Shown here: positions 32,706 to 39,309 of the stretch, in pieces
How positions within the stretch are numbered: the stretch's first letter is position 1
How the letters are laid out: every line of letters begins with the position of its first letter
Origin: a virus
Reading direction: 5' to 3' (one strand)
IMG/VR virus record: IMGVR_UViG_3300022204_000004
Span: 1-64,000 of that record
DNA: 64,000 bases
Position numbers and translations under genes: made by a program
Notes under the pieces: model-generated
What the model saw: the letters and a program-made list of their open reading frames with translations, nothing else
Database searches by the model: none
Told to the model about the DNA's origin: nothing

Positions 32706-33110
32706 ATGGCAAGTAACCTAGAGATCCATTCTCACATATCGACTTATCTTGAGAGCCAACGTACAGACATCCTAACGGATGACTTCGGTTACTCTACCTA
32801 CACGGCTCCCAATACAATGTTCCACATGCATAATGCAATGCCCGAGATCATGATAGCTATGCCTCCTCGCGTCCTCAAGGTTTGGCTTCGTAGTATCTCT
32901 CGTCTTAAACGAAACCACGACCCTGTTATTGCCTGTACCATTGTCATGGGCTACACGCACTACAAGGATATCGTGTCCAAAGGCTCCTACTACAAAGCCG
33001 TTAAACAGCTTGAAGAGGACAAGTTTCTGATACCTACCCTCAATAAAAAGATTTATATTGTTAATGTTAAGCATGTCAACAAACTTTATAAGCCTAAGTT
33101 TGAGATATAG
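32706..33110 (+). CDS. Winged-helix-like DNA-binding protein, possible initiator or regulator
   Basis: 134 residues. The C-terminal part (YYKAVKQLEEDKFLIPTLNKKIYIVNV) has the helix-helix-wing pattern of RepL-like plasmid initiators and of phage regulators. The gene stands alone rightward, directly behind three palindromes, and is bounded by a hairpin at 33164-33193. Its GC content and codon choice (TCC, CGC, GCC, ACC) are clearly higher than in the phage core. Replication initiator or repressor is inference. Confidence 0.65.
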   Translation: MASNLEIHSHISTYLESQRTDILTDDFGYSTYTAPNTMFHMHNAMPEIMIAMPPRVLKVWLRSISRLKRNHDPVIACTIVMGYTHYKDIVSKGSYYKAVKQLEEDKFLIPTLNKKIYIVNVKHVNKLYKPKFEI

Positions 33111-33114
33111 TTTG

Positions 33115-33122
33115 TATATTTG
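33115..33122 (+). promoter_or_regulatory. TATATTTG box after the wHTH gene
   Basis: Full match to TAnnTTTG just downstream of the wHTH stop, followed by ~40 bp of non-coding sequence and a 10-bp hairpin. No proper TTG at -33 (nearest spacer 12). Possible second small RNA promoter, weak. Confidence 0.25.
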
Positions 33123-33163
33123 ACATGCATAATGATGGTGTTTTTGCGAACAACTTCATAACA

Positions 33164-33193
33164 GAGCCACTTAAACTTCCTGCTAAGTGGCTC
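33164..33193. terminator. Bidirectional hairpin between convergent genes
   Basis: GAGCCACTTA (33164-33173) and TAAGTGGCTC (33184-33193) form a perfect 10-bp stem. It lies between the wHTH gene (+) and the leftward island genes (-). No long T-tract on either side, so termination strength is uncertain. It contains CCACTT...AAGTGG, the arms of the control-region palindromes in inverse order. Confidence 0.6.
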
Positions 33194-33200
33194 TTGTCAT

Positions 33201-33731
33201 TTATCTTTGTTCTGACATTAGATTGGGATTAACTATTCTTAAGTTCTCAGAACAGTCTGCCAATTTCTTGACGTTCTTCACAAGCTCATAGCGTAGCCAT
33301 TCGCCTTTACTACGTGACTCAAACTTCCATCTGTCAAGCTTAACACCTAATGGGTGCATCATCTCCTCTTTCTTGCTGATGGCCTCATTGACCAGCTCTA
33401 GTCGATAATGCTCAGGGATATCACTGTTGCCAGTAGGCACAAAGTGCTTTAGCCTGAAAGGGTTCTCATGGATCTCTTGGCTCATGTTGTCGGAGCAATA
33501 GGTTGTTCCCACATACTCCTGACCAGGCAACAAGTGAGGTGTTGTACCTCGTCTGAGCCTACTGGCCAACTTGTTGCTGAGCTCCACAGTAGCCTGTGTC
33601 CATGGAGAGTTCGGAGGAAACTGAGTCCTCATACAATAGTAACCTGTCAATGGTTCCATACCATCAACCACTTCGTGTGTTGGGTTTGCTTTAACCAAGC
33701 AATACTCAATTCTAACTTCTTTTGCATTCAT
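33201..33731 (-). CDS. Hypothetical protein (176 aa) in GC-richer island
   Basis: Soluble, with GYYCMRTQFPPNSPW and several Cys. No family recognised. Codon use and GC are above the phage average, as in the whole block 32,706-36,255. Last gene of the leftward island block. Confidence 0.65.
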   Translation of the reverse strand: MNAKEVRIEYCLVKANPTHEVVDGMEPLTGYYCMRTQFPPNSPWTQATVELSNKLASRLRRGTTPHLLPGQEYVGTTYCSDNMSQEIHENPFRLKHFVPTGNSDIPEHYRLELVNEAISKKEEMMHPLGVKLDRWKFESRSKGEWLRYELVKNVKKLADCSENLRIVNPNLMSEQR

Positions 33732-33733
33732 AA

Positions 33734-34156
33734 TTAATTATTTGTTTTTGCTGCTCTTTGGCGTACCCAAGGAGCATAGATTAATGTATATCCAAGACCA
33801 GCAACAGTCAATGACGCTGCTATTGTTGGACCTAATTGTGCGGTAGCTATGAGAGAAGCACCAAAGATGATGACATCAACTGTCTTGTTCCCTTTGATGA
33901 TTATGTATCTCACATACTTGTTAGTCTCTGCCAATGCTACCAAGCCGGCTAGAGTTACTATTCCCACGAATAGATATGTGCCTATTGCAGCACCTATTCC
34001 TAGTCCTAGTACTGTCAGGCCACCAAACACAGCCGCCCCTACGGATAGAGGCAATGGCTGTATCTCTGGCACATCAATAGTCCACTTCTTCTTAGGAGGT
34101 GGATCAGTGATACTACCACCCTGTTCCCAAGGTGGTTTCTTCCAATTCAATCCCAT
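33734..34156 (-). CDS. Multi-span membrane protein (140 aa)
   Basis: A Pro-rich cytoplasmic-type N-terminus (WKKPPWEQGG; DPPPKKK) is followed by three or four hydrophobic Gly/Ala/Val/Leu helices between residues ~38 and ~125. Two bp separate it from the neighbour on each side. Function unknown; membrane location clear from composition. Confidence 0.65.
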   Translation of the reverse strand: MGLNWKKPPWEQGGSITDPPPKKKWTIDVPEIQPLPLSVGAAVFGGLTVLGLGIGAAIGTYLFVGIVTLAGLVALAETNKYVRYIIIKGNKTVDVIIFGASLIATAQLGPTIAASLTVAGLGYTLIYAPWVRQRAAKTNN

Positions 34157-34157
34157 G

Positions 34158-35072
34158 TTATGCAGGGATAGGTTCTGAAACTGTTACAGCCTTTGGCATG
34201 ATAGCCTTGACTGTGCTCTTGACTGCTCGCTGTGGAGCTGTAAGTATGGCTTTCGCTCTGTCATCTATAGCTTGTTTGATTTGATCACGATCATCATCGG
34301 TGATATCAAGCTTGTGAATGATAAGGGCTTCGCCATCTCGTAATAGGTCAGTGCCTTTCTGCATCTGTTTCACAATGAACTTACCAATGTTGGTTGCTCC
34401 TTGTGCTGGTGTGTGTAGGCTTGTGCCTAATCCGAATGTTACTGCTCCCGCAGTCTTTCTGCTGTACCAATTCACTTTGGTGAACATGGTTACAGGCTGT
34501 TGTACTTGTTGCTCTTGTGGAGCGGTTGTTTGTTGTTCCATTTCTTTGTGTGTTTTAATGGGTTCAACTATTGGTTGAGGACTTTCCTCAACTTCTTCTT
34601 CGTCTATTTCCAACTGTTCTTCGACAGACTCTATGTCTGCTTCTGATAGTTGTGACTTGGAGTAGACTACTCCATCTGGGTCTACTGCGTAGTCGTCTTG
34701 GTCGTCGTCAGGACCGACATCGTAATGGTCAGTGTATGCCTGTTCATCGGCATACGGATCTTCGTCCGGGTCTTCGTCCTCGACTGTAGCTGTTCCGAAG
34801 TTTGGAACAGGTCCGAATGCATTCTCAAGGTCGTCCTTGATGTCGCTCGGTAGCTCGGCCACGTCTACTGCTTTAGTGCTCATCGTCGGTGGATTCTCTA
34901 CTTTGTAATCATCCCCGAAGTTTGACTTCATAGCTCTGAAGTATTGACCTCTGGTCATCCCGTTATCACGGTCAACTTCTTTACTGTGGATGAAGTGATC
35001 TCTACTTCCGTCCTCGAACTCTAGCATGAAGCCTTTGGCTGTCTCTACTACGATTGCATTTACTTTACTCAT
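34158..35072 (-). CDS. Hypothetical acidic protein (304 aa)
   Basis: The central ~90 residues are extremely acidic (EDEDPDEDPYADEQ; DDDQDDYAVD), flanked by a basic C-terminal third. It carries the leader TTAACCTTTAAA (about 35084-35095) before its ATG. Noticeably GC-rich for this genome (about 53% in the line at 34681). Unrecognised. Confidence 0.65.
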   Translation of the reverse strand: MSKVNAIVVETAKGFMLEFEDGSRDHFIHSKEVDRDNGMTRGQYFRAMKSNFGDDYKVENPPTMSTKAVDVAELPSDIKDDLENAFGPVPNFGTATVEDEDPDEDPYADEQAYTDHYDVGPDDDQDDYAVDPDGVVYSKSQLSEADIESVEEQLEIDEEEVEESPQPIVEPIKTHKEMEQQTTAPQEQQVQQPVTMFTKVNWYSRKTAGAVTFGLGTSLHTPAQGATNIGKFIVKQMQKGTDLLRDGEALIIHKLDITDDDRDQIKQAIDDRAKAILTAPQRAVKSTVKAIMPKAVTVSEPIPA

Positions 35073-35111
35073 TTGATTTATATTTAAAGGTTAATAATTA
35101 TTTATTGTTTA

Positions 35112-35282
35112 CTATTTTGCATGGTGTCTGTAGCTTTTATATGCGGCTACGCCTCCATCTATTATTCCGAATATCCCTGCGACTGCATGTTTGATACCGG
35201 TGTTGATGACATGTTGTGCAACAGCTGTTGTGTTTTCTACTTGTTGCTCTCTCCTTGATTTTGGTGTCTGAATTGTGATCAT
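35112..35282 (-). CDS. Small protein with glycine-rich helix (56 aa)
   Basis: ATG at 35282, TAG at 35112-35114. A basic N-terminus (TPKSRREQQ), then a Gly/Ala/Ile-rich stretch HAVAGIFGIIDGGVAAY that could insert in a membrane. Belongs to the leftward island; unrecognised. Confidence 0.45.
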   Translation of the reverse strand: MITIQTPKSRREQQVENTTAVAQHVINTGIKHAVAGIFGIIDGGVAAYKSYRHHAK

Positions 35283-35385
35283 GACTTGTTGTTTTAATTG
35301 TTTGTTTGTGTCTCCGTTGGTCTTAGGCGGTTGACTATACCTCTTGATGACATATCAAGTATCGCTCTTAATATGTCTGTTTGGG

Positions 35386-35469
35386 TTAATGATTTATAAT
35401 TGATTTTAATAGTTCTTTAATTTCCTTTTTAATAGCCTGATGATTGACAGGCTTAACCTTCTTAAGCAT
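35386..35469 (-). CDS. Possible 27-aa basic peptide
   Basis: ATG at 35469 overlaps the end of the upstream gene by 8 bp; the peptide is Lys-rich (MLKKVKPVNHQAIKKEIKEL). The size makes it doubtful. About 100 bp downstream (35283-35385) I see no gene. Confidence 0.25.
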   Translation of the reverse strand: MLKKVKPVNHQAIKKEIKELLKSIINH

Positions 35470-35734
35470 TGGTTACGGCTTTTAGTTTCTCTGATTTATC
35501 CATGAAATCGACTAGTTTATCTATGACTTTGGGATTGGTATATACCTTGGCCATTAGATCTACCATAGTTTTGACTTGTTGGATGATTGCTTTGAGCTCT
35601 GATTGTTCTTCTTCTGGTGCTCCTAGCTCTTGCATTGTTACTTCTGCTATGACTTCCATTAAGTTTACTCCTGAGTGTACTAAGGGTACTAATGTGTCAC
35701 TGATTTCTGATGTGATTTGTTCTCTTGTTTTCAT
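35462..35734 (-). CDS. Hypothetical helical protein (90 aa)
   Basis: All-helical, with Met and Glu/Lys repeats (EVTMQELGAPEEEQSELKAIIQQ). Two bp after the upstream gene. Unrecognised. Confidence 0.55.
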   Translation of the reverse strand: MKTREQITSEISDTLVPLVHSGVNLMEVIAEVTMQELGAPEEEQSELKAIIQQVKTMVDLMAKVYTNPKVIDKLVDFMDKSEKLKAVTNA

Positions 35735-35736
35735 GT

Positions 35737-35937
35737 TTAATTGTATTTATTTATTAATGATTCGATTTTGCGTTCAAGTATTCCTGTCCTAGCCTGTACC
35801 TTGGTGTGATAATGGAATGATACATACCTTGGTATTTTCTTAATAGCTCTCTTGAAGTTGAACTCGTTTAATAGCTTGTTGTTTGTAGCTATTTGTTGTT
35901 GGTATCTCTCGATACGTTGTTGAATATTTGCATTCAT
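35737..35937 (-). CDS. Hypothetical basic protein (66 aa)
   Basis: Gln/Asn-rich N-terminal helix (NANIQQRIERYQQQIATNNK), then a basic segment FKRAIKKIPRYVSFHYH. Nucleic-acid-binding is possible from charge alone. Confidence 0.5.
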   Translation of the reverse strand: MNANIQQRIERYQQQIATNNKLLNEFNFKRAIKKIPRYVSFHYHTKVQARTGILERKIESLINKYN

Positions 35938-35977
35938 GATTGTTGTTGTCGATTGATAATCTGCTGACCACAGGTTT

Positions 35978-36091
35978 TTAATTGTTAATACAGTTTATAC
36001 ATATTGTTGTTCCAGGCATTAATGGTCCTACGTCGGCATAACAGCCTCCACATTTAGAACATTCTTCAGGGTGATTGCGTGTATCTTCCAT
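35978..36091 (-). CDS. Tiny zinc-ribbon protein (37 aa)
   Basis: ATG at 36091, TAA at 35978-35980. CSKCGGC and CINC provide four or five Cys for one zinc site; otherwise no domain. Second mini-ribbon of the window (compare 31460-31597). Confidence 0.5.
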   Translation of the reverse strand: MEDTRNHPEECSKCGGCYADVGPLMPGTTICINCINN

Positions 36092-36093
36092 GA

Positions 36094-36255
36094 TTAGCGA
36101 TGTATTGCATAAGCACAAGCGGAAGGCAGTGACTTAATGAAGTTAATAATGCAGTGAATACGATGTCTGCGAGCAAGTGTAAGTTGCTCTTTTGATTGCA
36201 AGTAAGCCTCGTATTGAGCTTCAGCAATTTCAGGTAATGATGAGTAATGTCTCAT
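36094..36255 (-). CDS. Tiny hypothetical protein (53 aa), first gene of the leftward island block
   Basis: ATG at 36255, TAA at 36094-36096, 2 bp before the zinc ribbon start. Helical N-terminus (PEIAEAQYEAYLQSKEQL) and a basic, Cys-containing C-terminus. Unrecognised. Confidence 0.5.
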   Translation of the reverse strand: MRHYSSLPEIAEAQYEAYLQSKEQLTLARRHRIHCIINFIKSLPSACAYAIHR

Positions 36256-36501
36256 GATTAAAAAGGATTTAGTTAAAACTTAAAAGACTCTCTTTTAAGC
36301 GATATATTATTTGAGGGGGGCTACCCAAAAACGAAACATCGATGGGGATCAAATGATATAGTGTTCCGCGAGCGAGGCTTTTTTAAAAGGGGGGGCTAGT
36401 TGTGTGCCACACAGAGGCGTGGGGGTATTCTTACGGGTCAAAAAATAATTTTGGATAGGTTATGAAGAATTGTTATATTGTGTGGGGATTAATTAATATT
36501 T

Positions 36502-36554
36502 AACCCTTTCCGGAACTTGTCAGAGAGTATCTTCAAACGGAAAGGGTTTTTTTG
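36502..36554 (+). terminator. Perfect 11-bp intrinsic terminator
   Basis: AACCCTTTCCG (36502-36512) pairs with CGGAAAGGGTT (36538-36548), 25-base loop, followed by a T-run of eight. No rightward protein gene precedes it. Confidence 0.8.
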
Positions 36555-36615
36555 TATATTAGCGGTATTATGAATCAGCTTTAATTAGCTAAGGAGGTTC
36601 ATGGTAGATTTGGGT

Positions 36616-36648
36616 GGTTGAGCGGCAGGGATGTCGCTCACCTTTTTT
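36616..36648 (+). terminator. Second intrinsic terminator
   Basis: GGTTGAGCG (36616-36624) pairs with CGCTCACC (36635-36642) with one bulged T, followed by T6. About 70 bp after the first terminator. Confidence 0.75.
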
Positions 36649-36843
36649 ATATGGGTTTTAAAAAAATATCGCGAACCCTACGGGCTGTATATTAGGGTGT
36701 TGCGGGGGCGGTGTTTGGATTATACATTATTTTTTCATAGTTTTGTTATATAAAATCGATACAACTATGGAGTGTTATTTGAATAACCAAGGATGAAACC
36801 CTTACTTTTGCGAGTAGGGGTTTCTTAGTTATAGTTGTTAGAT

Positions 36844-36975
36844 ATGGAAGAAGAGAAGGAAAAAGAGGGATTTGACATGAGGCACATGTACACCTTTCCA
36901 AAGGAATATATTTTCACACAGAGAGTTTGGTTTGATTACTCAAAATTCTGTAATAATTTAAAAACGTATATTTGA
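36844..36975 (+). CDS. Small hypothetical protein (43 aa)
   Basis: ATG at 36844, TGA at 36973-36975. Acidic N-terminus (MEEEKEKEG) and aromatic C-terminal half (FTQRVWFDYSKFC). Its stop overlaps a TATATTTG box that may serve the next gene. Preceded by a 12-bp hairpin. Confidence 0.4.
   Translation: MEEEKEKEGFDMRHMYTFPKEYIFTQRVWFDYSKFCNNLKTYI
36967..36974 (+). promoter_or_regulatory. -7 box before the holin-like gene
   Basis: TATATTTG, full match to TAnnTTTG, 24 bp before the ATG at 36999. No TTG at standard distance. Confidence 0.45.
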
Positions 36976-36998
36976 TACATAACTTTAAATTTTTTATC

Positions 36999-37352
36999 AT
37001 GAAAAACATTTTTAAGTATTGTTTAATAGGGCTGATTTTGCTCTTCTTTACAACAACGGCCTTTGCGCTATCACAAGACGTTCCTGACGTCGACTATGGA
37101 AACCCTAATTATTGGGTTTTATTATTAACGCCTTTAGTTGTTCTAGGAGCAACGTCTCTTGTCCACAAATACTTGCCTACGATCCCTGATGTGTTGGTTC
37201 TGGCAGTTGTGGGAGTTATATCGGCACTCGTTTCTTTACTTAACAACCTACTTATTGCACCTGATATCAGTTGGCTTGAAAGCTTCTTACTAGGACTATC
37301 GGCTACGTTTGTGCATCAAGTTTATAAGAAGATAACCGAAAGCTCTGCATAG
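36999..37352 (+). CDS. Holin-like membrane protein with signal sequence (117 aa)
   Basis: Start placed at ATG 36999 (MKNIFKYCLIG), which gives a classic signal peptide with likely cleavage after AFA; a longer frame from 36972 would start inside the promoter box. After a short polar stretch come two or three hydrophobic segments (NYWVLLLTPLVVLGATSLV; VLVLAVVGVISALVSLL) and a short charged tail. The topology and place at the start of the late block suit a holin, but no endolysin is visible in the window. Followed by its own terminator. Confidence 0.6.
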   Translation: MKNIFKYCLIGLILLFFTTTAFALSQDVPDVDYGNPNYWVLLLTPLVVLGATSLVHKYLPTIPDVLVLAVVGVISALVSLLNNLLIAPDISWLESFLLGLSATFVHQVYKKITESSA

Positions 37353-37425
37353 ATTAAATTAAAAAGGCTATATTTATAGTCTCTAAAAACCTTTTCTGCC
37401 CTCAAGTAGAATTAATAGCCATTTG

Positions 37426-37454
37426 ACCCTCTTAAGAAATTGAGAGGGTTTTTT
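37426..37454 (+). terminator. Terminator of the holin-like gene
   Basis: ACCCTCT (37426-37432) and AGAGGGT (37443-37449) form a stem followed by T5-6. It lies directly before the promoter of the packaging operon. Confidence 0.75.
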
Positions 37455-37481
37455 GTGTCTAATATTTATTCATTAGATTTG
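37453..37481 (+). promoter_or_regulatory. Promoter of the packaging/late operon
   Basis: TTG (37453-37455), 18-bp spacer, TAGATTTG (37474-37481), a full match to the Bacteroidota consensus. The first late gene starts 28 bp downstream behind the TTAAAAAATCAGAA leader. Confidence 0.75.
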
Positions 37482-37508
37482 TTTATTATTAATTAAAAAA
37501 TCAGAAGA

Positions 37509-38009
37509 ATGGCAAAAGCAAAACAGAACGGTCAGGAAGACACTCCTAAACCAAGAGGCAAAAAACAGATAAAGGATGCAGTCCTTTATGATGCTTCAGT
37601 AAAATCCGAAAATATTCAGGAAAAGATTTCTGAAGAAAACAAAAGGATTTTTCAATCTAACAACACTTTGGATATTGATGAAGGACTTATCAATATGCCT
37701 CCTATCGAACTTTCGGACGAAGAAAACAAAAGACTTGCAACACAGTCTTTGGAAAAGGAACTTCGTGCAATGGAAATTTCCAACTCTACAACAAAGCATG
37801 ATAACGGACTGAATGTTTGGAGACTTGTATCCAAGACAGAGAACAAAATTCTTCAATGGACAAATGTTGTTACTGCAATGAAAATTGGAACAAGTCGTGG
37901 TGTTTTGGTTTGTGTAAAAGAATCTCATAGTGACAAGGTTTCTTTATCTACTACATTTATACAGAATGGGATATTGGAAGAGAAGGACGGACTTTGGATA
38001 TTGAAGTAA
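37509..38009 (+). CDS. Hypothetical pre-terminase protein (166 aa)
   Basis: Lys-rich, disordered N-terminus (KPRGKKQIKD), then helices and a beta-rich C-terminal domain (TAMKIGTSRGVLVCVK). Start supported by TTAAAAAATCAGAA at 37493-37506. First of three genes leading into TerL; one of them may be the small terminase, but none shows a recognisable DNA-binding motif. Confidence 0.65.
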   Translation: MAKAKQNGQEDTPKPRGKKQIKDAVLYDASVKSENIQEKISEENKRIFQSNNTLDIDEGLINMPPIELSDEENKRLATQSLEKELRAMEISNSTTKHDNGLNVWRLVSKTENKILQWTNVVTAMKIGTSRGVLVCVKESHSDKVSLSTTFIQNGILEEKDGLWILK

Positions 38010-38010
38010 G

Positions 38011-38448
38011 ATGAAAAAACTTGATCAACTAACAATAGGACATTTGACTTCTTACGCAGAAATGCTTACTAGGTCAGTACAGGAATTGGATGAATTTGGA
38101 ATGCAGACTACTGAATGTGCAACTAATGGGGGGATAACGGTGAATGAGAGAGATGAGGTACATAAGAAGCTGGTTCAACAAATTCAAATATTTGAGGACA
38201 AACGTATATTGCTCGTTAAAGAGCTTACAAAAAGAATCAAAAGGGATATAGGTGTAAACAGAGGTCCGGGTGATGTCGCAATAATGCTCAATGGCTTAGC
38301 GAAAGATTTTCCGATGATAGGAAGGTCAAAAGCCGAGATAGAACTTTTGAAGAAGAAAGACGAAATCATAGCCAATTCAGAGCCAGAGGTAAAAAAACCC
38401 TCAACAAAAGGAAAGTCATCTGTTAAAGCATCTTTATCTAAAATCTGA
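38011..38448 (+). CDS. Hypothetical pre-terminase protein (145 aa)
   Basis: Helical, with a coiled-coil central part and a basic Ser/Lys-rich tail (KKPSTKGKSSVKASLSKI). Overlaps the next start by 1 bp. Small-terminase candidate by position and size only. Confidence 0.65.
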   Translation: MKKLDQLTIGHLTSYAEMLTRSVQELDEFGMQTTECATNGGITVNERDEVHKKLVQQIQIFEDKRILLVKELTKRIKRDIGVNRGPGDVAIMLNGLAKDFPMIGRSKAEIELLKKKDEIIANSEPEVKKPSTKGKSSVKASLSKI

Positions 38449-39212
38449 TGTATCTAGTAGAATTGGACAAACATACAGGACTTGTCAAAGTTGATGGCGA
38501 ATTCGATGGCGTAAGAGCTATAAAGGAATTTCGTGAAGTTATAAACCATCCCGATCTTGGGGTGGTTTGCTTTACAGCCATAGCCTTAACAGTCGATTAT
38601 CTTACTCCTATCGCTCATTACAAAGAGAGCGACAGACCCTATAAGGCAATGGAGCAAGCTACAAAAGGAAACCGTAGAGCCTTTGTATGGAACCAAGACT
38701 TGATACAGGAATGTTTGATAAAATACAATGAACTACAGTACAATCCCTCTTTAGAAGAAAAGAGGACATTGGACTTTATGTTATTGGAAAAGCTGAAAGA
38801 GATTAAAGAGCTCAAGGATCAGAATGCTACGGAAGGAATGTTGGAAGAGGTTACTGAGGAAACAATCCATGAAGTTCTTATAGATAACCTGGACGTAAAA
38901 AAACTTTTGGGAGACCGAGAATGGACAAACCTTTCGGAAGTGGCACAAAAGTCATTTATAAGAAAGGCGAACACAAGGATTATAGCACCTTACAATCAAA
39001 GGCTAAAAGAGAAAAAGAGTGAGAAAGATGAAGAAAGAATGCTCGTTCTCTTTAAGCAGTTGAATACGATTAAAGCTTTGATAGAGAATTTCAACAAAGC
39101 AAACGAAGACAGTGATTTACTGGCAGATGGTCCTGTTAGGAACGGATATAAGTTAACTAGATTAGAAGAAAAAGCTGAAAATGAAAACTCATTTTATCAC
39201 CAAGAACATTAA
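38448..39212 (+). CDS. Hypothetical pre-terminase protein (254 aa)
   Basis: Begins beta-rich (YLVELDKHTGLVKVDGEFDG), then largely helical and charged. Followed by a hairpin terminator before TerL. Function not recognised; conserved position in crAss-like late operons is the only clue. Confidence 0.65.
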   Translation: MYLVELDKHTGLVKVDGEFDGVRAIKEFREVINHPDLGVVCFTAIALTVDYLTPIAHYKESDRPYKAMEQATKGNRRAFVWNQDLIQECLIKYNELQYNPSLEEKRTLDFMLLEKLKEIKELKDQNATEGMLEEVTEETIHEVLIDNLDVKKLLGDREWTNLSEVAQKSFIRKANTRIIAPYNQRLKEKKSEKDEERMLVLFKQLNTIKALIENFNKANEDSDLLADGPVRNGYKLTRLEEKAENENSFYHQEH

Positions 39213-39263
39213 GCCCTTAATTGGATGCGGTTTTTCTTCTGACTTTTTACTTTGTCCAATTTA

Positions 39264-39293
39264 AAAAGAGGGTCACTTTTGTGGCTCTCTTTT
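39264..39293 (+). terminator. Hairpin between pre-terminase genes and TerL
   Basis: AAAAGAGGGTCAC (39264-39276) folds on GTGGCTCTCTTTT (39281-39293), 13 bp with GT pairs, TTTT loop, then TATTTTA. Probably a partial terminator or RNA-processing site. Confidence 0.65.
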
Positions 39294-39309
39294 ATTTTAT
39301 GATTCAACT

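Larger units (their letters stand above)
36256..36843. other. Non-coding structured region with G-runs and plus-strand terminators
   Basis: About 590 bp with only trivial ORFs. Runs of G6, G4, G7 and G5 on the plus strand occur between 36314 and 36425, unusual in AT-rich DNA. Then come two intrinsic terminators pointing right (36502-36554 and 36616-36648), an SD-like AAGGAGG with a six-codon mini-ORF at 36601, and a 12-bp hairpin at 36795-36824. No rightward gene lies within 3 kb upstream to use the terminators, so non-coding transcripts, an origin or a packaging site are possible. Confidence 0.45.

Noticed and set aside
36605-36612. TAGATTTG promoter box
   Set aside because: It matches the consensus but lies 3 bp before a terminator stem and has no TTG at -33, so it would make almost no RNA.
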